This document shows, piece by piece, positions 8,380 through 17,070 of a DNA stretch of 64,000 nucleotides. The DNA is taken from the NCBI GenBank assembly GCA_964424105.1, contig CAYRHJ010000032.1, forward strand, positions 62,001 through 126,000, read 5' to 3'. How positions within the stretch are numbered: the stretch's first letter is position 1; each line of letters opens with the position of its first letter. Made by a program: the position numbers and the translations under genes. Under the pieces are notes generated by a model. The model ran no database searches and was not told where the DNA came from. It saw only the letters and a list, made by a program, of their open reading frames with translations. The stretch is from CAYRHJ01 sp964424105. GTDB taxonomy: Bacteria > Planctomycetota > Phycisphaerae > UBA1845.

Positions 8380-10218
8380 TTATGTGATGCGATTCGTGAC
8401 TCGTTTCTGTGAACCCGAGTCAGCCAGCGATTGCAATTGGGTGATGATCGACTGGAGTTCCGCTGCCAGGTTGTGAAAGGGCGTCACGATGGCGGTGGTC
8501 GTAGCCATCGCAAAAGAATCGGTGGCGGTACTCGTCGTTGCGTCATTCAGGCGGTGCGACGCTCGGAGGCTGTCGCGAAAGGCCAAGGAGTAAATGCCCG
8601 CGGTGAGTCCCGCGACGATCATGATTGCGGTTAGAAGACCGAGCAGAACGTTGCTCGCAGAGAGCGCCCGGACGACTGAAAGCAGGGAAGAGGTGAGTGT
8701 GGCTGACTCGGACTGAAACATGGACAAACCGCCATCGAGGATTGGCTGCACAAATGGAAACCACAAGAGGACGGCCCAGGGAATGACTCCCCTGATCATT
8801 CGGCCCAGGAAACCTGATGGGCGGGTCATGTAAGGTTCGATGGCCGCTTCGCGAAGTTGTCCAGCCCATTCGGACGCGCCGGACCGAATATCAGCCTCGA
8901 GTGCAGCAGCCGACGGCCAATCGAGTCGAAGCTTGCGAGAGACGCTCGCGAGCCGGGCTTGTATGCCGGCAAGAATGGCTTCCGTTCGATTGATGAGGGA
9001 CAGGCCGTCTCGGCGAAATGGATCGCCGGACCGATCAGCGAGTCCCGGAGGGAGGAATCGTCGCAGGCTCCGCAAGATACCAACCAGCCCGGTAATGGGC
9101 CAAGCGATGAATCCCAATCCGGGCCAATTGCAGATTCGCGCCCTGAAGAGCTGAGCGGTCCATTCGGATTCCAATCGGCTGATGTGATTGAGGGACTTGA
9201 GAATGCCCGTGGAGTAGTCCGGCGATAGGGATCGATGGACGATGTCTTGGATGGCTTGGTCGTCGATGGCGACGAGGAGTTTGTCGAGGGTTTCGATGGG
9301 CCGGTAGTGGTCGAGGATTCGCTGAGCCTGAACGCGGGATTGGTACGCTGAATTGGCGCGCTTGTTGACTTGGGCCACTTCCTCGTTGGGCGGCGTGGTC
9401 AAGGTGCTATGAAGGGCCTGAAAATCTCGAATGACCCTCGTGACGGCGAGGGTCAGCCCGTCGCGTTCCTGCTCTGATTTGTCGAGTCCGGAATGAATTC
9501 GACTTTCGCTGATGGCTTCGAGGCAGTCACGGACGGTGCGATGTCGGGCGGTAATCGCAAAAACCTGACTCGAGCCGCCGTTCGATGAGCATGCGCTGAC
9601 CTGTTCATCAAACGATGCGCGCAAGCGCTGCAATTCATCGTGAGGAGAGACACGGGCCTGGGCGAGCAACCAATCGATCTTGTTGACCACATAAACAAAA
9701 TTGGCCCGGTCTTTCAGGACCTGAGCGATTTGGTCGGCTGCACGCAGATCGCCGAGTTTCTTCGGCGTGGTTACCCACACGACTCCGTCCATGAATGGGG
9801 CGAGCCGCTGAACGCACTCCGTGTGTGAGGTGAACGTGGAATCGAAGTCCGGCAAATCGATCAAGACCAACCCCCGCATGGACGGCGGTGCGTCAGGGTG
9901 ATAGTCGAGCGCGAGGTCGTGCAGGTCGCTGAATCGAGCACGAAGAGCCTCGGCGTCGTCGGAGAAGTGGTAGGCGGCCGGTCTTGTTGTACCCTCGTCC
10001 GGTGGACCGTTCGGTTGGACGACGTTCTTGCCGGCGAGGGCGTTGATCAGAGTGCTCTTGCCGACGTTTTTTCCGCCCATCACTCCCCAAATCCACAGGG
10101 GATCCGATGCGGACTTTGAACCGCCGCTAGAAAGAGGAAGCGGATCGGCGTTAAAAAGTTCACCCAATCTGCGATTGATCGATTGCAGCGTCAGTTCATG
10201 GTTGGCTTCGATGGTCAT
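8380..10218 (-). CDS. membrane-associated dynamin-like GTPase
   Basis: A 612-residue P-loop GTPase. The G1 motif GGKNVGKST is at residues 48-56, a G2-like threonine pair lies in DEGTTRP (75-80), G3 is DLPDFD (121-126) and G4 is NKID (179-182). Beyond the G domain the protein is long and helical. It carries hydrophobic segments near 370-387, 478-496 and 530-552, so the C-terminal half is membrane-bound. This layout resembles bacterial dynamin-like or YfjP-type GTPases, for which membrane remodelling or stress roles are known; the substrate here is unknown. It stands alone between a terminator and tRNA-Leu. Confidence 0.8.
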   Translation of the reverse strand: MTIEANHELTLQSINRRLGELFNADPLPLSSGGSKSASDPLWIWGVMGGKNVGKSTLINALAGKNVVQPNGPPDEGTTRPAAYHFSDDAEALRARFSDLHDLALDYHPDAPPSMRGLVLIDLPDFDSTFTSHTECVQRLAPFMDGVVWVTTPKKLGDLRAADQIAQVLKDRANFVYVVNKIDWLLAQARVSPHDELQRLRASFDEQVSACSSNGGSSQVFAITARHRTVRDCLEAISESRIHSGLDKSEQERDGLTLAVTRVIRDFQALHSTLTTPPNEEVAQVNKRANSAYQSRVQAQRILDHYRPIETLDKLLVAIDDQAIQDIVHRSLSPDYSTGILKSLNHISRLESEWTAQLFRARICNWPGLGFIAWPITGLVGILRSLRRFLPPGLADRSGDPFRRDGLSLINRTEAILAGIQARLASVSRKLRLDWPSAAALEADIRSGASEWAGQLREAAIEPYMTRPSGFLGRMIRGVIPWAVLLWFPFVQPILDGGLSMFQSESATLTSSLLSVVRALSASNVLLGLLTAIMIVAGLTAGIYSLAFRDSLRASHRLNDATTSTATDSFAMATTTAIVTPFHNLAAELQSIITQLQSLADSGSQKRVTNRIT

Positions 10219-10359
10219 GAATGGGTCGAGGTTTCATTGGGGTGCATGCGTGATCGCCGGTCGTGGCCCAATCGGGTGCGAATTCGCCCATGCGCCGCGG
10301 AAATCGCCTTCAAAACGTCGGCGAGCGGTCGGATCGAAGAATTCGCAACCCGCAGCATG

Positions 10360-10443
10360 TGCCCGGGAGAGGACTCGAACCTCCACCCACTTGCGTAGAC
10401 ATGGCCCTCAACCATGCGCGTCTGCCAATTCCGCCACCCGGGC
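10360..10443 (-). tRNA. tRNA-Leu (anticodon GAG)
   Basis: Read on the minus strand, the acceptor GCCCGGG pairs fully with CCCGGGC. The anticodon arm CATGG-TTGAGGG-CCATG gives anticodon GAG. The long variable arm is typical of class II tRNAs, and the T loop reads GGTTCGAGTCC. The discriminator base is A, and no CCA is encoded. It decodes CUC and CUU leucine codons. Confidence 0.95.
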
Positions 10444-10898
10444 GATACGGGATTGTGATGCTACGAACGGAGCGGATCAGTGTCAACGACGGCAGGGTCG
10501 GGCCTTCGTGGATAATGTGATATGTGAAGACCGGCGAACCTCGCGTTATGCTCGATCTCGATGATGCGCGGGGGAATCTTTCGACCATCTCGGAATCCGC
10601 CGCCCCTACCAGCGCTTGGCCTTCGGGTGTCATGCTTTCCAACGGCTTCCGCCGTGGGCCAACCACCATCGCAGCTACCGCGGCTGTTTGGGACATTCTG
10701 ACAAAACCGGTTCACTGTCCGCGAAGGACCGCTCCCTGACGGTCGCGGCTCTGAAAGAAGCGATCGCGCGTCGGTACGGCCAGCGTGCCTGAGTATTGCA
10801 ATGGAGAACCATCCACGGATTCCGTCAACGGCCCGGGGATTCGAGTTGACCGGGAGGCGGGTTGCTCGCGATGGCGAAGTTGATATCGCCAGTCGCGT
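10444..10898. other. intergenic region with a family B repeat
   Basis: The 455 bases between tRNA-Leu and the methyltransferase gene contain no supported gene. At 10727-10770 there is a good copy of family B (GACCGCTCCCTGACGGTCGC, then GGCTCTGAAAGAAGCG). It is preceded by ACCGGTTCACTGTCCG, a leader also seen ahead of the copy near 39379. The promoter of the tRNA should lie just above 10443 on the minus strand, but I cannot point to clear -35/-10 boxes. Confidence 0.55.
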
Positions 10899-11585
10899 TC
10901 AATCGAAGCGCATGTAACGAGCTTGCGCGGGCGGCAGATTACGCCAAACGACGTGGCGGGCGAATTGAAAGCGCTCGATGTGATCGTCAAGAATGTCGCT
11001 GACCGATTGAATCCATCTACCAGCCGATCCGATGAGGAGCTTCGATTTGATCTTGCGGAGCAGGAGGTATTCGAAATAACTAAGAACGCCCCCGGGCCGG
11101 AGAAGTCGCCGAACGGATGCGAAGACGTCGGCTACATCTTTTGGGGAGAACGCGGTAAGCGGAAGCCCTGAAACGATAAAATCAAATTTTTCGGTGGTGG
11201 GCATGTCTTGAAGACGGCAAACATGAAGGCGAATTCGCTGATTCCGCTGGGCGTAGGCGAACTGGGGTTGGGCCAGGACGTGTTGGGTCAGATAATCCGC
11301 CAAGGCCGGCTGGACTTCGCAGATTTCCAGCGTGTCGTCGTCGCGCATTTCATGACCGAGGAAGCGGGTGACGGCTCCGGTTCCAGCCCCGACTTCCAGG
11401 ACGCGTGCGGGGTGCGTTCGTGCCTTGAAAGGGCCGATCAGAGCCTGTGCCAGACCGGCGGAACTTGGCGCGACGGCCCCGGTGACACCGGGCTGCCGCA
11501 GGAAGGCTTTCAGAAAAATCCCGTTCGAACCGCCTTGCGTTCGCGGCGTGTTCGTTGCGTCGTATTGGGAAGTCGAACCATTCAC
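10899..11585 (-). CDS. SAM-dependent methyltransferase, PmtA-like
   Basis: A 228-residue class I methyltransferase. The segment FLKAFLRQPGVTGAVAPSSA near residue 24 is the N-terminal signature of bacterial phosphatidylethanolamine N-methyltransferases (PmtA) and related KsgA-like proteins. VLEVGAGTGAVTRFL is the SAM-binding loop, and FDFIVSGLPLTAF corresponds to motif IV. A basic region, LLLRKIKSKLLIGSAGRW, may touch membrane. The likely role is methylation of a phospholipid headgroup; a small-molecule or rRNA substrate is the alternative. The start codon is GTG 11585. Confidence 0.68.
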   Translation of the reverse strand: MNGSTSQYDATNTPRTQGGSNGIFLKAFLRQPGVTGAVAPSSAGLAQALIGPFKARTHPARVLEVGAGTGAVTRFLGHEMRDDDTLEICEVQPALADYLTQHVLAQPQFAYAQRNQRIRLHVCRLQDMPTTEKFDFIVSGLPLTAFSPKDVADVFASVRRLLRPGGVLSYFEYLLLRKIKSKLLIGSAGRWIQSVSDILDDHIERFQFARHVVWRNLPPAQARYMRFD

Positions 11586-11858
11586 GGGGCGAATCGTAGC
11601 ATGGCCGCCGTGCGATGCAATCGCGAGTCAAACAAGCCTACCCAACAAGATTCGACAATCCGCCGAAACGGTTGGGTGAATGACGATTCAGCGAGATGAG
11701 TCGTCGGATTGATGGCTGTGGCGTGAATTGGCCGAAAGAATTGATATGGGCGGCAGGGTGTGGATTTTGTGGAATCGGAGGCTGGCTGATTGTGTTGCTA
11801 GTGGTGGAAGCCTGACCTACGATTTTGGTGACCATCGACCGTGGGCGGTCGAGATGTG

Positions 11859-12067
11859 CGTGATTAGCGTACCATGGGTGGCCCACCTCCTTTGGAGGTG
11901 GGGGAGCCGATGATGTGCTGCCGGTGGGTCCCCATCCATTGCGAAGCAAAGGGTGGGTTGACGATGATGAACTCGGAGTTGGCCTGCGTGTTCGAAATTC
12001 TCCGAACGCCGATCATCGGGATCCCACCCATCGCTGCGCGATGGATGGGGCACCCCCGCTAATCACG
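11859..12067. repeat. inverted-repeat element with a 41-bp dispersed repeat
   Basis: The ends CGTGATTAGCG (11859-11869) and CGCTAATCACG (12057-12067) are inverted repeats of 11 bases. Inside, 11873-11913 is a 41-base segment containing CCCACCTCCTTTGGAGGTGG, itself a hairpin. The same 41 bases occur, letter for letter by my reading, at 62213-62253. A second hairpin, CCCATCCATTGCG...CGCGATGGATGGG, spans the rest. No gene is inside. It looks like a small non-autonomous mobile repeat. The rest of the 538-base gap (11586-12123) holds nothing else that I recognise. Confidence 0.6.
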
Positions 12068-12123
12068 TACATCGAGATTGAGTTGATTGTGGGGCGGGGG
12101 CATTGTTGGACAGGGAGATTGCA

Positions 12124-13599
12124 ATGAACCGTTTGGGAAGGGTGTTGGCGCTGGGCAGTTTTTCGGTTTTGACGGTGGCTGCGGGCGCGGCAGAGTTGGA
12201 AGTGGGGTCCAAGGCCCCGGCGTTTGGGACGTTGGACTGGTTGAAAGGCGATCGCGTGGATCCCACCGACGCCACAGGTAAGCACATCACCGTTGTGGAG
12301 TTCTGGGCGACGTGGTGCGCGCCTTGTGTGCACGGTATGCCCAAGCTGACGGAACTACAGAAACGGTATGGGGACAAGGGTCTGCGGATCGTGAGCATCA
12401 CGCAGAATGATCCGGAGAACACGTCGGAGATCGTCAGGCAATTCGTCGAGAAGCAGGGCGAGAAGATCGGTTATGCGATGGCGTTCGATGCGAGCGGTGA
12501 AACCTATCGGGCGTATATGGACGCGGCGGAGCAGTTTGGGATCCCCACGGCGTTCATTGTCGACAAGACGGGAACGATCGCCTGGATCGGTCATCCGGAA
12601 AACGCCATGATCGACGCCATCGAGGAATTGGTCGAGGGGACGTTTGACCTGGAGGTTGCGAAGAAACTGTATGCGATTGATCGCCGGGCGGAGGAGGCGA
12701 TGGAAACCGGTGATCTCGACGCGTTGAAGAAGGCTGCGGAGGAGGCGGTGGTCATCAAGCCCAAGAGCATCGAGCGCCTGTTGAATCTGTTTTATACCTA
12801 TGCGGATTTTCTGGATGATCCGCTGAAGGCCAGGATGGCGGGGCTTCGGGCGCTGACGCAGGCTGCGGACAACCCGCAGAAGCTGGCCCAGGTCGCGGAC
12901 GTGATTATTCACCCCGACGACGTGTACAAGTGCAACGCCGCAGCCATCAAGCAGCTTCGCAGCGCAATTCAGAGTGACAGTACGAATGTCGAGATTCGCG
13001 TGGCCTATTTTCGCGCGTTGTATGCCGGCGGGGAACATGAGGAAGCGCTGCGGCTGGCTGGGTCGGTGATTCAACTGATGCGTGGGCAGGGCGAGATGTT
13101 GGCGTCGTTCGCCTCGTTGCTGGCGTCGCCGCCGTATCTTGAAAAATGCGGTGAATTGGCGTTACAGGCGATTGAAGCAGCGATCGAGTCGGATCAGCAC
13201 AACGCCGAGTTTCAGTTGACGAAGTTCATGATTCTGCACGTCTGCAAGAAAGATTTCGCGGCGGCGGCCAAGACCGGACATTATCTGATTGAACTGGCGA
13301 AGGACCAGCCGGATTTGCTGAACAGCTTTGCGTGGGGATTGTTGACGGATGAAGGTGCGAACGCGGCCTACGCGGGAAAATATAACGAGTTGGCGTTGGT
13401 AGCGGCGGAGCGGATGCGGCAGGCGACAGGCGGTGACACCTGGAGTCACCTGGAGACGTTGGCGCTGGCGAAATTCAAGAACGATTCCGTGGAAGAAGCC
13501 ATCGCGCTTCAGAAAGAGGCGATTGAGAAGGCGGACGACAGTTTCAGCCGGGCACGCTTGACGTCCGGATTGAAGGAATTTGAGGACGCCAAGCGATAG
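12124..13599 (+). CDS. TlpA-like thioredoxin-fold protein with helical repeat tail
   Basis: A 491-residue exported protein. It has a signal peptide (about residues 1-22) and a thioredoxin domain of the TlpA/ResA type with the redox pair WCAPC at 64-68 and the cis-proline loop FGIPTAFIVD near 142-150. About 300 residues of helical, TPR-like repeats follow. It probably acts outside the cytoplasmic membrane as a thiol-disulfide reductase whose helical tail binds a partner. CAGGGAGA just upstream fixes ATG 12124. It is unusually long for a TlpA protein (typically ~170-200 residues) because of the tail. It stands as a single gene. Confidence 0.8.
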   Translation: MNRLGRVLALGSFSVLTVAAGAAELEVGSKAPAFGTLDWLKGDRVDPTDATGKHITVVEFWATWCAPCVHGMPKLTELQKRYGDKGLRIVSITQNDPENTSEIVRQFVEKQGEKIGYAMAFDASGETYRAYMDAAEQFGIPTAFIVDKTGTIAWIGHPENAMIDAIEELVEGTFDLEVAKKLYAIDRRAEEAMETGDLDALKKAAEEAVVIKPKSIERLLNLFYTYADFLDDPLKARMAGLRALTQAADNPQKLAQVADVIIHPDDVYKCNAAAIKQLRSAIQSDSTNVEIRVAYFRALYAGGEHEEALRLAGSVIQLMRGQGEMLASFASLLASPPYLEKCGELALQAIEAAIESDQHNAEFQLTKFMILHVCKKDFAAAAKTGHYLIELAKDQPDLLNSFAWGLLTDEGANAAYAGKYNELALVAAERMRQATGGDTWSHLETLALAKFKNDSVEEAIALQKEAIEKADDSFSRARLTSGLKEFEDAKR

Positions 13600-13623
13600 C
13601 GCCGGAAACGAAGGCGGTCGGCT

Positions 13624-13734
13624 GTGGGCGCGTTGATCGCGGACAGGAACGTTCTGATCGCGGACATGGGCGTATTGGTCGCGCGCCTGGGCGCGTTGAT
13701 CGCGGACAGGAACGTTCTGATCGCGGAGTTGGCC
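13624..13734. repeat. 21-bp tandem repeat encoding heptads
   Basis: Five consecutive units of 21 bases, with a 63-base higher-order period: the phrase GCGTTGATCGCGGACAGGAA appears at about 13627 and 13690. In the plus frame the units would read GALIADR, NVLIADM, GVLVARL, GALIADR, NVLIAEL, a leucine/isoleucine heptad pattern. No good start site or conserved continuation supports a gene, since the frame runs into the convergent aminopeptidase gene at 13922. Confidence 0.75.
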
Positions 13735-13869
13735 GATTTAGAACGCCTAACAGTTTCAGAGCCGCGACCCTGGACGCGACCAAGGCGGGAGTGTCCAGCA
13801 TGGCAATCGGACGACGCAGTCCATTGCATTCGGACCGCGCCGCTCCTGCCAGAAACCACCTATCCAGGG

Positions 13870-13917
13870 AGCGGTCTTCCTGTCTATTCAAAGGGCAAGT
13901 CGGCCATTGTGTTAGGT
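13870..13917. repeat. dispersed ~47-bp repeat, copy 1
   Basis: GAGCGGTCTTCCTGTCTATT and the bases after it match 62337-62383 at 41 of 47 positions by hand comparison. Both copies end in ATTGTGTTAG and lie just downstream of the stop of a minus-strand gene (13922 here, 62462 there). A role at the 3' end of transcripts is possible but unproven. Confidence 0.55.
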
Positions 13918-13921
13918 GCTA

Positions 13922-15040
13922 TTATTTCAATCTGTCCGGATTCAATTCTTTCAGTTCATCGACGACGAAGATTCCGTCCTTGCGAATGAGCTTGTCATCG
14001 AAGTAGATTTCGCCGCCGCCGTTGTTTGCGGCCTGCATGCACACCAAATCCCAATGGATTTGCGAGCGGTTGCCGTTGTCGGCGTCGTCCTCGTACGCGG
14101 CGCCGGGCGTGAAATGGAATGAGCCGGCGATTTTTTCGTCGAAAAGAATGTCTTTCATCGGCTGGGTGATGTAAGGATTGAATCCGATGGCAAATTCCCC
14201 GATGTAGCGGGCGCCCTCGTCCGAATCGAGCACCCGGTTGAGCGCTGCGGTGTTGGAACTGGTGGCGTTGATGATCTTGCCGTTTTGGAATTCCAGTCGG
14301 ACGTTTTCGTGGGTCAGGCCGTTGTAGATGGTGGCGGCGTTGAATTGCACGGCGCCGTTGACGCTGTCGCGAACGGGGGCGGTGAAAACTTCGCCATCAG
14401 GGATGTTCAGTTTCCCGTCGCAGGGAACGGCTGGTATGCCCTTGATTGAAAAGCTCAGTTCGGTGCCGGGGCCGGTGATGCGCACGCGATCGGTCTTGTC
14501 CATGATTCGGGCGAGCGGTTGCATGGCCCGCTGCATTTTGGCGTAATCCATGGTGCAGACGTTGAAGTAGAAATCCTCGAAAGCATCGGTGCTCATGTTG
14601 GCAGATTGGGCCATGCTGGGGCTGGGGTAGCGTAGGACGACCCAACGGGTCTTGCGGACGCGGATTTCGCCGTGGACGGGCCGCCAGAAAATGCGTTGGT
14701 AGAGCTTCATTTTCTCGTCGGGCACGTCCGACAATTCGGAAACGTTGAGGCTGCCGCGGATTCCGATGTACGCCTGCATGGCCTTCATGCGAAGCGCTTC
14801 GACTTCGGCGAAGAGCTGCAATTGCGGTTCATCGGCGTCCATCAACAGAGCGCGTGTGACCAGTTGGCGCTTGATGGTGACGAACGGGATGGCCCCGGCC
14901 TGCCGCGCGACGCGGACGATCTCAGCCGTCATGCTTTCGGGGATGTCGATGCTCTCGATGAGCACCTTATCGCCCGGCTTGAGTTCGGTGGAATAGCCGA
15001 CCAGCACTTTGGCCAGCTTGTTGATACGTGGATCGATCAT
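13922..15040 (-). CDS. M29-family metal aminopeptidase
   Basis: A 372-residue cytoplasmic peptidase that removes N-terminal residues. It fits the M29 family (AmpS/AmpT, thermophilic aminopeptidase) in length and in its metal-site motifs: NIPDGEVFTAP with the first glutamate, YIGEFAIGFNP with the second, SFHFTPGAAYEDD with the histidine and tyrosine, and RSQIHWDLV with the final histidine and aspartate. A GGGAGAAAGC site precedes ATG 15040. The gene is monocistronic, with repeats behind its stop. Confidence in the family is high; specificity cannot be told from sequence. Confidence 0.9.
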   Translation of the reverse strand: MIDPRINKLAKVLVGYSTELKPGDKVLIESIDIPESMTAEIVRVARQAGAIPFVTIKRQLVTRALLMDADEPQLQLFAEVEALRMKAMQAYIGIRGSLNVSELSDVPDEKMKLYQRIFWRPVHGEIRVRKTRWVVLRYPSPSMAQSANMSTDAFEDFYFNVCTMDYAKMQRAMQPLARIMDKTDRVRITGPGTELSFSIKGIPAVPCDGKLNIPDGEVFTAPVRDSVNGAVQFNAATIYNGLTHENVRLEFQNGKIINATSSNTAALNRVLDSDEGARYIGEFAIGFNPYITQPMKDILFDEKIAGSFHFTPGAAYEDDADNGNRSQIHWDLVCMQAANNGGGEIYFDDKLIRKDGIFVVDELKELNPDRLK

Positions 15041-15181
15041 GCTTTCTCCCGGCGTAGATACATTTGAGCGCGAAGCCCGGTGGTGGGGCTGTTCTTTGGT
15101 GTAGATTAACTCGAAATACGCACGCGTCCATGGCGCTTGGCATGTTTTGGAATGTTGTTGTTTGAATGCTACGATCGCTCG

Positions 15182-15622
15182 CTATGGATCTTTCGATTTG
15201 ATCAAATCGGGATCGAATGTCGCACCACATTCCGGACATCGGGGATCGTTTTGGCCACGCAAGTCGTATCCGCAGGGCAGGCAAATCGGCACGCCCCGTG
15301 CGATGAGTTCGGATCGCAGGAATCGCCGGCATCGGTGTCGCCACAGCCAGTTCAGGGCAATTGCACCCGTTCCGCCGGTGACTCCGCCGACCAGCCCACC
15401 AAAGACGCCGCTCGACAATCTGAAATAGACGCGAAGGACGATCAGCATCAGGGTCGCGGCGAGGCCCACGACGACGGTGTATCCAAGCAATGTCAGCCAG
15501 AATCTCGGCATCGTCATGAGTTGCTTCTGCCAGGCGCTCAATATTTGGCTGGCTTCGTCAGCGGATGCGAAGTGTTGCAGTTCCGGGTATCGCTTGGAAT
15601 CCTTGGCGGAGAGTTTGGACAT
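15182..15622 (-). CDS. membrane protein with C-terminal zinc ribbon
   Basis: A 146-residue protein with two membrane helices (about 42-64 and 72-92), a basic loop, and a C-terminal zinc ribbon: C114 and C117 in CLPCGYDLRGQ, C129 and C132 in CPECG. The CxxCGYDLRGxxxxxCPECG ribbon recurs in many Planctomycetota membrane proteins of unknown function. The next gene upstream on the same strand encodes a second protein of the same plan, so the two may work together or be duplicates. A protein-protein or nucleic-acid contact through the ribbon is conceivable. Confidence 0.75.
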   Translation of the reverse strand: MSKLSAKDSKRYPELQHFASADEASQILSAWQKQLMTMPRFWLTLLGYTVVVGLAATLMLIVLRVYFRLSSGVFGGLVGGVTGGTGAIALNWLWRHRCRRFLRSELIARGVPICLPCGYDLRGQNDPRCPECGATFDPDLIKSKDP

Positions 15623-15686
15623 GACTTGGTGCGACCTTGATGATGAATGGGTTCAGCCAACGAAAGGGTTCAGCCAACGAAAGGGT

Positions 15687-16232
15687 TCAGGTGGGGTTCG
15701 CCAAAACCGGGGAGCCACACTCCGGGCACACGCCCGATCGGTTGCCCGTTAGATCATACCGACAGGTCTTACATTCGCCCGGCTGGGGGCCTTTCATGCG
15801 GCGCAGCCGGTCTCGCAGGGTGACCCACAGCGGGTAGGCCAACAGAAGGGCGACGGGCAAGACGATCGGCACGCGAAGGCCGTACATGTATACAACCGGC
15901 TGCGTACCGGGCGACGTCAATCGCGTGTCCCGCCAATAGCCCGCGTAGGCTGGAATCCGCGGTGGGACGGCGTGCTGAAAGCGCATTAACCGGCCGTCAT
16001 CCGACCGGCGCCGCAGGCTGATGAACCGCCGGTCACCCGATGGGTCGAGGTAGATGCGTTCATTTCCTGAAAAGGCGTACAATCGCAATAGTCCATCGGC
16101 GGTGTGAAGATAGAACGCGGTTTTTCCCACCGATCCGTCGGAATACAGGCTTTGCCAGATTCCGATCCAGCCGCAAAAGCCTGTCAGGCTGGCAGCGAGC
16201 GACAGAATCACAACAAGGGTATATCGAAACAC
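15687..16232 (-). CDS. membrane protein with C-terminal zinc ribbon
   Basis: A 181-residue protein with an N-terminal membrane helix (about 5-26), a soluble extracytoplasmic domain of about 90 residues, a second helix (about 119-137), a basic stretch and the terminal ribbon CKTCRYDLTGN...CPECG. The ribbon puts it in the same planctomycetal group as the gene at 15182-15622, from which it is separated by 64 bases; a triplicated AACGAAAGGGTTCAGC-like phrase lies in that gap. The start is GTG 16232. The function of the group is unknown. Confidence 0.72.
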   Translation of the reverse strand: MFRYTLVVILSLAASLTGFCGWIGIWQSLYSDGSVGKTAFYLHTADGLLRLYAFSGNERIYLDPSGDRRFISLRRRSDDGRLMRFQHAVPPRIPAYAGYWRDTRLTSPGTQPVVYMYGLRVPIVLPVALLLAYPLWVTLRDRLRRMKGPQPGECKTCRYDLTGNRSGVCPECGSPVLANPT

Positions 16233-16248
16233 GATCGAGCATCCGGGG

Positions 16249-16722
16249 TCAGTCGCCGTCGAAACCGTTTAGCTCGTAAACCAGGTGACCAGAAGGCTTC
16301 ATGCCCAATGCCCGATAGGTCTGTTGGGCGATGAGGTTGTTCTGCTCCACGTACAGTCGCAACCCGGCGGCTTCGCGGTCATTACGGGCCAGATTGGCCA
16401 CATGGTCAAACAGGGCACGAAACACGCCCTGCCCGCGGAATTCAGAATCCACGTAGACGCTTTGAAACCACCACAGCCACCCGTTACGCCAATCGCTCCA
16501 TTCAAAGGTGACCATGCATTGACCGGCAATTTTTTTCGCCGAATCCACGGCCAGGTAATAGGGGCCGATTTCGGGTTGCTGCAACGCCCGCAAGACGCCG
16601 GGTCGCAAGACGGATTCCGATAGAAGCAGGCCTTCGGTTTCCTGGGCCAATCGCCGATTGAAGCCGATAACCGTGTCGGCGTCGTCGACGGTGGCCGGCC
16701 GGATGATCCACGTTCGGGTCAT
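16249..16722 (-). CDS. GNAT-family N-acetyltransferase
   Basis: A 157-residue GNAT protein. It shows the N-terminal IIRPATVDDADTVI strand-helix, the central WWFQSVYVDSEFRGQGVFRAL segment with the acetyl-CoA pyrophosphate loop RGQGVF, and the C-terminal LYVEQNNLIAQQTYRALGM helix with the usual asparagine and tyrosine. The substrate is unknown. Its ATG overlaps the stop of the Mpo1-like gene (16719-17030) by four bases, so the two are cotranscribed and translationally coupled. Confidence 0.88.
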   Translation of the reverse strand: MTRTWIIRPATVDDADTVIGFNRRLAQETEGLLLSESVLRPGVLRALQQPEIGPYYLAVDSAKKIAGQCMVTFEWSDWRNGWLWWFQSVYVDSEFRGQGVFRALFDHVANLARNDREAAGLRLYVEQNNLIAQQTYRALGMKPSGHLVYELNGFDGD

Positions 16723-17030
16723 CGCGTTTCACCCCGCTGCGGCGAATACCGGGGCGAAATCGAAACGTAGGGTTTGCCCAGAAGCTTTTTGATCAAAATC
16801 CACTCGCCCATGTCATTGCCTTCAATGCGGTGCCCGATCCACTGCAAAACATAGCTGACCCCGATCAACAAAACCGGACGCCACCACAGGCTCCATTGAC
16901 CCAACGCTAATTGCCGGATGGCTAATCCCAGCGCGAAAAGCAACAGGGGGATGCCGATCGCGTGCAGAATCTGCGAGGCCGGATGTTGATGACGCTGTAA
17001 CCAGTCCGAAACCCAACGGGGCGTTGTCAT
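16719..17030 (-). CDS. Mpo1-like (DUF962) membrane protein
   Basis: A 103-residue protein of the DUF962/Mpo1 type. It has HQHPASQILHAIGIPLLL near the N-terminus with the conserved histidines, two membrane helices (about 25-42 and 48-65), and VLQWIGHRIEGN with another conserved histidine pair region. Yeast Mpo1 is an Fe-dependent dioxygenase that shortens 2-hydroxy fatty acids; bacterial members are mostly uncharacterised. It is the first gene of a two-gene unit with the GNAT protein. Confidence 0.82.
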   Translation of the reverse strand: MTTPRWVSDWLQRHQHPASQILHAIGIPLLLFALGLAIRQLALGQWSLWWRPVLLIGVSYVLQWIGHRIEGNDMGEWILIKKLLGKPYVSISPRYSPQRGETR

Positions 17031-17070
17031 GACGGGGCGGAAGACGAGTCCCTGCGGCGACGCGTCTGCG

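Noticed and set aside
10263..10696. Several frames over tRNA-Leu and its flank
   Set aside because: They overlap the tRNA and have no start signal or family match.
13624..13989. Plus-strand frame of 121 codons starting in the 21-bp array
   Set aside because: It overlaps the 3' end of the aminopeptidase gene on the other strand, has no start signal, and its tail has no family resemblance. I kept it as a repeat only.
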